In this document: piece by piece, positions 58,301-64,000 of the stretch
Layout of the letters: every line of letters starts with the position of its first letter
Numbering within the stretch: the first letter of the stretch is position 1
NCBI RefSeq assembly: GCF_017114945.1
Contig: NZ_JABXKQ010000164.1
Coordinates: forward strand, 1 to 64,000
Origin: Nostoc sp. JL34
Lineage (GTDB): Bacteria > Cyanobacteriota > Cyanobacteriia > Cyanobacteriales > Nostocaceae
DNA: 64,000 bases
Direction: 5' to 3'
Translations under genes and position numbers: made by a program
Notes under the pieces: model-generated
What the model saw: the letters and a program-made list of their open reading frames with translations, nothing else
Database searches by the model: none
Told to the model about the DNA's origin: nothing

Positions 58301-58994
58301 TGTGCAAACAGGTGAGTGTTTAAAAACATTACAAGGTCATACTGATTGGGTTTGGTGTACTGTTTTTAGTCCTGATGGTCAAACTCTGGCAAGCGCCAGT
58401 GGAGACTGTAGCGCGAAAGTCTGGGATGCCGATACAGGTGTATGCTTGATCACTCTCAAAGGGCATGACAATGGTGTATGGTCGATCGCTTTTAGTCCTG
58501 ATGGTAAAATTGCAGCTACCGCCAGTGATGACCACACTACAAAATTGTGGGATTTAACAATAGATAATAGCGATCGCTTACCGTCTGATAGATGTATTAA
58601 AACCCTAAAAGGGCATACCAGTGGTGTTTATTTTGTGGCATTTAGCCCTGATGGTTCGCAACTTGCTACAGCCAGTGATGACCAAACAGTAGGAATTTGG
58701 GATGTAAATACTGGAGAATGTCTCAAAATTTTAACAGGACATAAGAATCGGGTGTGGTCAGTGAAGTTTAGCCCCGATGGTGAAATGCTTGCAAGTGCCA
58801 GCCACGACGAAACGATTAAACTGTGGAATGTCAAAACTGGCGAATGTTGCAAAACGCTTCAAGCCCCACGACCTTATGAAGGAATGAATATTGCCGGAGT
58901 CAGAGGGTTAACCGAGGCACAGAAAGCGTCATTAAGGTTGCTAGGCGCAGTGGAAGTTGATTCCAAGATTAAGTTATTAGAAAATTCCTTGTAA
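55380..58994 (+). CDS. STAND NTPase: HTH (vMAP-type), NB-ARC, pentapeptide-like linker, 14 WD40 repeats
   Basis: This 1204-residue protein has an N-terminal helical domain (1-80, [20 protein letters not shown] and [11 protein letters not shown]) of the vWA-MoxR-associated HTH type. The NB-ARC ATPase follows, with Walker [12 protein letters not shown] (139-149) and CLLILDNVE as Walker B. A short ADL/ANL pentapeptide-like stretch comes at about 530-565. Then come 14 WD40 repeats (about 569-1155), each with an FSPDG-like beta strand: two seven-bladed propellers. The ninth repeat is shortened ([10 protein letters not shown]). It ends in the conserved [19 protein letters not shown] tail. STAND proteins oligomerise on ligand binding; role in defence or signalling is likely but the ligand is unknown. 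Confidence 0.93.
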   Translation: MTVEEAIALVEQLLERGSLTKVQKMVFRYAWEGKTYLEMAREVRYDHGHIKDVGSQLWRSLSQALNEKVTKNNLHGVLKRATQQQNGVNISPRLNLKPFTDRIDWGEAIDVSRFYGRTTELETLSQWIVGDRTRLITLQGMGGIGKTALAVKVAENNQDAFEYIFWRSLRNAPPIQNLLLDLIKFLSNQQETNFLNTNEAQLALLMKYLSSSRCLLILDNVETILVGGVTAGNYREGYESYGQLFRCIAEISHQSCLLLTSREKPKGLGLQEGENLPIRSLQVTGLSELEIHKIFIDKGFSASPEQEQLLTARYSGNPLALKIVANTTQELFAGKLRQFLDCDTAVFGDIWELLDQQCQRLSILEKQVMCWLAINREAVSLAELQEDIVPHISTRELIESLESLKRRSLIETSHHFINHNVNFTQQPVVMEYMTEKLVTVVFNEITTGIISIFNSYALIKATAKDYVRDSQFCLLLKPLIDKLVAHFGNKKKLENYLYQFIPNLQNHPSIQPGYAGGNLLNILCHISANLKNADFSNLTVWQAYLKNINFNRINFQNADLSKSVFTETFDSILALAFSPDGKILATGGAAGEVQLWQVVDGKPLSRWKAHSPWIISLAFSPNGQIIATGSDDQSVKLWDANTGICLKTIQGHTSWVFDVVFSPDSQTLASVSDEYTVKLWDVYNGQLLRTFTGHSTQPYSIAFSPDGQMLVSSANDSTIRLWSVPTGELLQTFPGQSNFVQAVAFSPDGTTLASVGDDYIIQLWNVRTGELLNTFIQGHVSFVQSIAFSPDGQTLVSASHDKTIKLWDVAAGICKKILQGHTSQVWAIAFNPDGQIIASSSQDHTVKLWNTATGQCVRTFKGYTNAFRLIAFSPDGKTLVSGSGDCQVRLWDIRTGACIKTLSGHTSLVVSVAFSPNGKTLASGSTVVKLWDASTGECLKTLHGHSNWVWSVNFSPDGKTLLTGSADRTLKLWNVQTGECLKTLQGHTDWVWCTVFSPDGQTLASASGDCSAKVWDADTGVCLITLKGHDNGVWSIAFSPDGKIAATASDDHTTKLWDLTIDNSDRLPSDRCIKTLKGHTSGVYFVAFSPDGSQLATASDDQTVGIWDVNTGECLKILTGHKNRVWSVKFSPDGEMLASASHDETIKLWNVKTGECCKTLQAPRPYEGMNIAGVRGLTEAQKASLRLLGAVEVDSKIKLLENSL

Positions 58995-59552
58995 ATTCAA
59001 GGTAAAACCTGGTAACACATCTTCTCCCAATAAATGATTTGGCGACAGTAGCACTTCTTTCTCTTTTCCCTGGCGATAAATTTCCACCTGCTTACCTTTG
59101 GGGTCAATTAGCCAGCCTAACCGCGCACCATTCTTCATATACTCCTGCATTTTGTCTTGGAGGGACTTGAGGGTGTCGGAATCAGATCGCAGTTCTACTA
59201 CGAAGTCTGGACAAATGGGAGGAAAAGTCTTTCTTTCTTCAGAAGCCAGTGCTTCCCATCGTGCTAAAGGAATCCAAGCTGCATCAGGTGAACGTAAAGC
59301 TCCATTGGGAAGTTGAAACATCGTTGAAGAGTCAAAAGCTTCTCCAGTCCCGTCTTCATCTGTCCAAGTTCCCAAGCGTTGAGTTAATCTGCGATTTCGA
59401 CTACCAGTTTCTCCACCAGTCGGCGCCATAACTACTAATTCTCCTGATGCGGTGCGCTCTAGTTTAGCATCAGGGTTGACTTGACATAGCTGATAAAACT
59501 GCTCAGAAGTGAGATTGATTAATGGTTCTAGGTTCAGGGTAATAGCAGTCAT
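58977..59552 (-). CDS. Uma2-family (DUF820) PD-(D/E)XK nuclease-like protein
   Basis: This 191-residue protein has the Uma2 pattern: [29 protein letters not shown], the [13 protein letters not shown] stretch with the catalytic-type aspartate, [13 protein letters not shown] with the second acidic pair, and [18 protein letters not shown]. It is very common in cyanobacterial genomes in multiple copies; its biology is unclear. Its 3' end overlaps the STAND gene by 18 bases on the opposite strand. Length is normal. Confidence 0.92.
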   Translation of the reverse strand: MTAITLNLEPLINLTSEQFYQLCQVNPDAKLERTASGELVVMAPTGGETGSRNRRLTQRLGTWTDEDGTGEAFDSSTMFQLPNGALRSPDAAWIPLARWEALASEERKTFPPICPDFVVELRSDSDTLKSLQDKMQEYMKNGARLGWLIDPKGKQVEIYRQGKEKEVLLSPNHLLGEDVLPGFTLNLQGIF

Positions 59553-60051
59553 CTTGCAGCTTCTCCCGTCTTGATTATTACTATTATGGTTAACCTATTA
59601 CCAGATTGGAAGCCAACCTTCCCTAAGTGTAGCTGTAAAGTATCTGTGAGCATGGGTTTCACTTTCAAAACCATACTTTGCACGTTGGTTGCAACGTTCA
59701 GATGATGGCATACTTTATTGCTTCTATCAACTCCCAGTCAAGGAGATTAATTCCAAGTTGCTCATCAGACTTTGCTAGAATTTGGGACTCTGTTTCCTTC
59801 CACAGTTGACTTTGAGATGGTTCTTTTCTAGAAATCTCCCCTAAATATTCTTTGGCTATTCGGCTAGCTCTGGGAATTTCTTCTAGTGACCATACTATAG
59901 TGTTTTTGTTGAAGAAGTTACAATTAGTGTACTTTCATATACTGGTACTTGTAGACACGGCAATATCTTCTTTATCTTCCCTTCTATCCTTTTGTTCAAT
60001 GCCTGTCAACTTTCGCTAAATTGGAAAAAGGAAAACTCAAGGAAATCTTAA
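59553..60051. other. Intergenic region with a possible gene remnant
   Basis: The stretch upstream of the response-regulator gene carries its promoter. On the minus strand at 59698-59934 an open frame lacks any start codon but reads TIVWSLEEIPRASRIAKEYL and so on to a stop, with protein-like composition. Confidence 0.5.
59698..59934 (-). pseudogene. Possible N-terminally truncated gene remnant
   Basis: A 79-codon open frame without ATG, GTG or TTG reads as a helical charged protein (NTIVWSLEEIPRASRIAKEY then LGEISRKEPSQSQLWKE, ending in DWELIEAIKYAII). Its composition is unlike an accidental frame. I do not recognise it. It may be the end of a broken gene, for example an antitoxin-like protein. 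Confidence 0.3.
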
Positions 60052-60747
60052 ATGTCAGCACAATTGTTACTGGTGGATGATGAACCAGGGATACGGGAAG
60101 CCGTGAAAGACTATTTGCAAGAGAGCGGTTTCAGCGTTCAAGTCGCCAGTAACGCCCTTGAAGGTTGGGAATGGATGCAGATGAATACACCTGATTTAGT
60201 GATTTCCGATGTGATGATGCCTCAAGTGGATGGCTATCAGTTCCTCAAGCAACTGCGGGAAGATCCCCGCTTCCAAGCACTACCGGTAGTATTTTTGACA
60301 GCTAAGGGTATGACAGGCGATCGCATCCAAGGCTATCATGCTGGTGTTGATGCCTATCTTCCCAAACCCTTTGATCCAGATGAGTTAGTCGCCATAGTCG
60401 AAAATTTGCTAGCCCGTCGCGCCGCTAAGGCCGCAAGTAACGGGGATGACTCTGAAACCCCCGATCTTGCTGAACTAGCCAATCAGATTGCCCAAATCAA
60501 GGCGTTGTTAACTCAAAGAAATGCCATTTCCCAATCGCCAGCCCCTTTCAAAATTGATTTGACTCCCAGAGAACAAAGTGTTTTAAACTTGGTCGCTGAA
60601 GGGTTAATGAACAAAGAAATCGCCCGTCGCTTAGAAACCAGCGTCCGCAATGTAGAAAAGTACGTTAGCCGTTTGTTTAGTAAAACCGGCACCAATAGCC
60701 GTACAGAGTTAGTTCGTTTTGCTCTAGAACACGGACTTGCTAAATAG
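60052..60747 (+). CDS. NarL/LuxR-type response regulator (Ycf29-like)
   Basis: This 231-residue protein has a receiver domain with acidic pocket D9, D10, E11, phosphoacceptor D53 (VISDVMMPQVDGYQFL) and K105 (LPKPFDP). A linker leads to a LuxR-type HTH from about 165 (LTPREQSVLNLVAEGLMNKEIARRL, SVRNVEKYVSRLFSKTG). The receiver resembles plastid/cyanobacterial Ycf29. It binds DNA and regulates transcription on phosphorylation; no kinase gene lies beside it. The start follows AAGGAAATCTTAA. Confidence 0.9.
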   Translation: MSAQLLLVDDEPGIREAVKDYLQESGFSVQVASNALEGWEWMQMNTPDLVISDVMMPQVDGYQFLKQLREDPRFQALPVVFLTAKGMTGDRIQGYHAGVDAYLPKPFDPDELVAIVENLLARRAAKAASNGDDSETPDLAELANQIAQIKALLTQRNAISQSPAPFKIDLTPREQSVLNLVAEGLMNKEIARRLETSVRNVEKYVSRLFSKTGTNSRTELVRFALEHGLAK

Positions 60748-61305
60748 GTATGGGGAAAGAGGAGGCAGGAGGCAGAAGTTCTAAAATGTTTGAATTTTGA
60801 ATTTTGAATTCATTTCTCCCCTACCCCTTCTGCCCCTGGGTAATTGGTAATAGGTAACTGGCTGCTAAACCATAACCGATTACCAGTAATAGATAAAACA
60901 TAAGTATTTCAGCAAATCAGGCACTTAGCTAAAGCAAAAAGCTAAAAGGAAGGTTATTTATTTTTACTTTGGTCTTTTAGGTTTTTATTTGATTTGCGCC
61001 TGTTATCCAATTCCCCATCTGTAAAGACACAGGGTTTTTTTCTTCCTGCAATGTTTTGATAAAAACTCGGTAAAATGCACCCGGCTGAATTTCCTCTTAG
61101 ATTCTACCAGTACCCTTTGCTACAAAGTTTTTAATAGCGGAAACTGTTCCTGGGACTTTGTGCTGCTAAATAAGACCTTCACAAAGTAGAAATCACAATA
61201 TTTTATGAATTCTATTTGTTGCTTAGTTTTTATGGCAACGGGGGTATGGGATCAACATTTGATTTGATGCCCAATTCACGCTTTTTCACTACTTAAATTA
61301 CACTT
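60748..61305. other. Intergenic region
   Basis: No gene is supported in 558 bases. It holds short repeat stretches after the response-regulator gene (near 60770-60890) and T-rich sequence near 60955-61040 that could end its transcript. Confidence 0.5.
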
Positions 61306-61590
61306 TTAAGTTTGGGGATTTTCGGCAGCATTACGCAAGCGCATTAGCTGTCGTCGCATTTGAGGTGAGGCTTTAAACTCAGACACTTCCTGCGCTTTAA
61401 CGGACGCTTGCAGCGTCTCTAGAAAGTCATCAGAACCCTCGGTTAAAGCATCAAGTAGCACCTGTAAGAGTTGCTCGCGATCGCTCAATAGACTCTTTTC
61501 CTCAATCAACCGAAATTTAAGATGGATTTCGCACTCATAAACACCTACTTCGAGATTATTTATCTGGCGTGGTAATGCTTTGGAGTTCAT
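61306..61590 (-). CDS. Small conserved cyanobacterial protein, unknown function
   Basis: This 94-residue protein reads MNSKALPRQINNLEVGVYEC then a beta-strand-rich start (EIHLKFRLIEEKSLL) and a C-terminal helical half (LLQVLLDALTEGSDDFLETL, VSEFKASPQMRRQLMRLRN). Composition and gene length look real, and start context is acceptable. I do not recognise the family. It is isolated by large intergenic stretches on both sides. Confidence 0.7.
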   Translation of the reverse strand: MNSKALPRQINNLEVGVYECEIHLKFRLIEEKSLLSDREQLLQVLLDALTEGSDDFLETLQASVKAQEVSEFKASPQMRRQLMRLRNAAENPQT

Positions 61591-62456
61591 AGCTATTGAG
61601 ATTCCTTTACTTGGTTGTCATGAGGGTAAGGAGGTAGATGTCCAGCAGAATTCTTTATATCCCTTTTGAATCCAAAGTGCTTGAATTAAGAATTTTTCTT
61701 CATCAATCACCTTTGTAATCCATTTCACTCTCCTGTGTTGTATTTTCAAGCTAGATTTTCAGTGTCTAGATTTTGACGTTTTTATGCCAGATGTAGCTTA
61801 TGGTAAGCCATAACTATTATTCAGTTTTTAAGATTCTACACAATAAAGTTTCTGTAAGAAGTTGTTCAACCTTTTTAAAGGTTTTTACATCAACTTTATG
61901 TGAACGTCAACAACAGTTTGACTTGTTACTCTAATTTTGGTGTTTATACGTAAGTAAAACCGCTGAAGTTTTTTGAGTTTATTAAAGCCAGCGGTCGATG
62001 TAGCGCTATTGCGTGAAATTACTTGATGTACGTTTTTTGCAATAGAAAATTCAGGAGAAATTGATGAACATAGTTATTAATGTCAAAACTTTTGTTCTCT
62101 AGAAAAAATGTCCACAGATCAAATTATTTCTGCCGAGTGCCTCACCCAACTATCTTTTGGGCTTGATGGGTAAAAAAATCTTAGCAGTAGGTAAGATTTG
62201 TACATCAGATAAAAATACTCTACCGATTAATTTTTACAGAAAAATAATTCGACTACTGTCAGTACTAGCAGTTAACTGTGTCTTCAACTCATAACACAAG
62301 TAACAAGCTAATTCAGTAGAAGTGATATTTTTACTTATGCCCATTCAATATACCCTTTTGAAACTGCGATCAAAGCTTGTAAATTGAGAGCATTCAAGCT
62401 TGAATATAGCGTTTACAATAATTTCAGTGTAATCCACGCAAATCTTACACCCTTTT
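61591..62456. other. Long intergenic region upstream of ndhM
   Basis: 866 bases with no supported gene. A 21-codon frame at 62108 lacks a ribosome-binding site. GCTGAAG-like and ACCGCTG/CAGCGGT segments near 61958-61997 could pair. It must contain promoters for the divergent genes and could hide an RNA, but nothing is firm. Confidence 0.4.
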
Positions 62457-62816
62457 ATGGATAACCCGATGCTGCTCAAGTCCACAACCCGGCATGTCCG
62501 CATTTTTGCAGGTGAAATTGACCGGGATGGCGAACTGGTTCCTAGTCAACAAGTCTTAACGTTAGATATTGACCCAGATAACGAATTTAACTGGAATGAA
62601 GATGCGCTGCAAAAAGTTTATCGAAAATTTGATGAACTGGTAGAAGCATCTAGTGGCGCAGACCTCACAGACTATAACTTGCGCCGTGTTGGGTCAGATT
62701 TAGAGCATTATCTGCGATCGCTCCTGCAACTGGGCGAAATCAGCTACAATCTTTCTGCCCGTGTTACCAACTACAGTATGGGAGTTCCCCAAGTTGCCAT
62801 TGACGACAAACAATAA
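62457..62816 (+). CDS. ndhM: NAD(P)H-quinone oxidoreductase subunit M
   Basis: This 119-residue protein matches NdhM: MLLKSTTRHVRIFAGEIDRD near the N-terminus, LTLDIDPDNEFNWNEDALQK, RKFDELVEASSGADLTDYNL and RRVGSDLEHYLRSLLQLG. NdhM is an oxygenic-photosynthesis-specific subunit of the NDH-1 complex, at the membrane-arm/peripheral-arm junction on the thylakoid membrane, needed for cyclic electron flow. The start could be ATG 62457 or ATG 62469 (MLLKSTT); family members often keep both. It is monocistronic. Confidence 0.96.
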   Translation: MDNPMLLKSTTRHVRIFAGEIDRDGELVPSQQVLTLDIDPDNEFNWNEDALQKVYRKFDELVEASSGADLTDYNLRRVGSDLEHYLRSLLQLGEISYNLSARVTNYSMGVPQVAIDDKQ

Positions 62817-63408
62817 GCAAATGAGTTGGTAGCGGCTAGCTGAACCCTTCTTTATGAAGAGGGCTGAGTTAAAAATGCCTCGGCTGAGAGGAGAAAGATT
62901 TATAAGTACCACTTCTTCCTCGGCACTCAGCGAGAAGTCTGATCGCCGGAAGCCGGCGCTCAGCACTTCTGAAGAAATTTTTAGAGCCACTTCATTCGTC
63001 AGGTACTTTTGCCAAAATTATATTTGCTATTCTTAATTCTTAATTAAAGTTAATTGTTGCTATCCTACTTATAAACTAAATAAATACCAACATTATCTGC
63101 TTCTTGATGATGGGGTAATTCAGTAAAAGCAAATAGCGCAGTTATGCTTGGGTTATGCTTTGGTAACAGGGTTGGAGTTAGTTGCTTTGGCGATGGAGAG
63201 TCACAGGGCAATAGAAGCTATGATGAGGCTGTATGGTTGACTTAGGAGCGTATTCTTTGGATAAGTAAGTATTAGCACCTGCTGATATCCGCCAGCTCAA
63301 ATCATCATCTAAAGTCTGGGTATGTCAAGTTTAAGAAAGATGAGCGGTCTAGATTGTCCCTACTAATGCTGTTAAAGAAATTGCCAATCGCTGATCGGTG
63401 CGAAAACT
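62817..63408. other. Intergenic region with short repeats
   Basis: No gene is supported. The segment 62840-62975 has GCACTCAGC/GCGCTCAGCAC repeats and a CCGGAAGCCGG hairpin. A 60-codon plus-strand frame at 62854 and a minus-strand frame over the end of ndhM look accidental. Confidence 0.5.
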
Positions 63409-64000
63409 ATGGAAAATGACGCGGCAACGCTCTACTGTCCAAACGAAAATTGTCAGGCTGCCAACCCCCTGACTCACAAGTTTTGCCAGCGATGTTCCAC
63501 GCCCCTACCCAAAAATTACCTCTGGGCTGTGGTAGATGGCCCGAGTGTGGGTAGCCCTGGAGAAATATTAGCCGATCGCTATTTAGTCCTTGATAAATTT
63601 CTTCTTTTAGATACGAAGCCTGGTTTATTATCGCTAACGCCTGAGTTAGATAATTTACAGCCATTAAGAGCTTACCTGAGACTGATTCCCTACCGCTTAC
63701 ATGTACCACAGGTATATGGAGTGCTTTTTCTAACTGACGGCTCCTCCCATCGAGAAATATTACTCTTAGAAAAACCGCCACTACTAATAGATGACACTAG
63801 CCAACAAGTGCATTTAGGCAGCGAGTTAACTACCGCTTGGCGTGATGCGACATCGATGCGCCAACTCAATTGGTTATGGCAAATAGCTCATCTGTGGCAG
63901 CCTCTTGCGAGTGAAGGTGTCGCTTCTAGCTTGCTTGACTCAGATGTATTACGGGTAGAAGGATCATTAGTCCGTTTATTAGATTTGCGTTTTGACACTG
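63409..64000 (+). CDS. Zinc-ribbon protein, probably a PP2C-type serine/threonine phosphatase (partial, 5' end)
   Basis: The frame opens at ATG 63409 and runs off the window with 197 codons. It begins with a four-cysteine zinc ribbon (CPNENCQAANPLTHKFCQRC) then PLPKNYLWAVVDGPSVGSPG and ILADRYLVLDKFLLLDTKPG, followed by a kinase-like but motif-poor segment (YRLHVPQVYGVLFL). This N-terminal layout resembles cyanobacterial large PP2C phosphatases of about 650 residues. The catalytic domain would lie outside the window, so the function is tentative. Confidence 0.75.
   Translation, partial: MENDAATLYCPNENCQAANPLTHKFCQRCSTPLPKNYLWAVVDGPSVGSPGEILADRYLVLDKFLLLDTKPGLLSLTPELDNLQPLRAYLRLIPYRLHVPQVYGVLFLTDGSSHREILLLEKPPLLIDDTSQQVHLGSELTTAWRDATSMRQLNWLWQIAHLWQPLASEGVASSLLDSDVLRVEGSLVRLLDLRFDT

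Noticed and set aside
62108-62170. 21-codon frame starting MSTDQIISAE upstream of ndhM
   Set aside because: No ribosome-binding site and no structure around it, unlike the 356-427 micro-ORF.
63407-63781. Minus-strand frame opposite the zinc-ribbon protein gene
   Set aside because: It is antisense to a clearly better coding frame that has a zinc ribbon and continues to the window end.
1-64000. tRNA or rRNA genes
   Set aside because: No cloverleaf-type T-loop or rRNA segment was recognised in a reading of both strands, though weak tRNAs could be missed by eye.

Overview
The window looks like chromosomal DNA of a filamentous, heterocyst-forming cyanobacterium of the Nostoc/Anabaena type. The evidence is the photosystem II D2 C-terminus, NdhM, many HIP1 octamers (GCGATCGC), heptanucleotide tandem repeats typical of Nostocales, an SLH-domain porin, a PAO-type Rieske oxygenase, and a STAND ATPase with WD40 repeats. 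I have not identified the species. No rRNA, tRNA or CRISPR array was recognised.

Layout. 1-600: end of a psbD copy without psbC, its terminator, and a structured transcript unit carrying a 23-codon micro-ORF with a perfect ribosome-binding site. 0.9-7.3 kb: pterin carbinolamine dehydratase, SLH porin, an Rrf2 regulator without iron-sulfur cysteines next to cysteine synthase (a CymR/CysK-like pair), a J-domain protein, and a two-domain PTPS/QueD protein. 7.5-17.8 kb: PrsW-type intramembrane protease overlapping a methyltransferase, MscL, a DUF3352 protein, an M1 aminopeptidase with HEAT repeats, an AarF/UbiB kinase and a small membrane protein.

18-28.9 kb is a glycan assembly island. One plus-strand gene and a compact minus-strand operon together encode five DxD (GT-A) transferases, three of them tandem paralogues, plus two GT4 enzymes, one GT10 (fucosyltransferase-like) enzyme and a HepA/MsbA-like ABC exporter. 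The exporter carries a C-terminal tandem pair of histidine-kinase dimerisation (DHp) modules with no kinase ATPase domain. The set probably makes and exports a polysaccharide or glycolipid.

29-36 kb: glyoxalase II, rplI-dnaB (dnaB is split by a 496-residue intein exactly in Walker A), an FKBP isomerase, a phasin-like coiled coil and a 2TM protein. 36-42 kb: an orphan ParA, an APC-type permease fused to PAS-GGDEF-EAL, and a histidine-decarboxylase-like enzyme with an altered PLP-lysine motif. 42-49.4 kb: ileS, a cyclic-nucleotide-binding protein, a Lin0512-family protein, a PAO-like Rieske oxygenase and a small conserved protein.

49.6-54.6 kb: a very large RTX calcium-binding repeat protein broken in two by a frameshift. 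55-59.6 kb: an NB-ARC STAND protein with 14 WD40 repeats, preceded by a decayed duplicate of its own promoter and first codons, and overlapped convergently by a Uma2 nuclease. 60-64 kb: a NarL-type response regulator (probably Ycf29-like), a small conserved protein, ndhM, and the start of a zinc-ribbon protein resembling cyanobacterial PP2C-type phosphatases that runs off the window.

All calls were made by eye. No database search or structure prediction was run.
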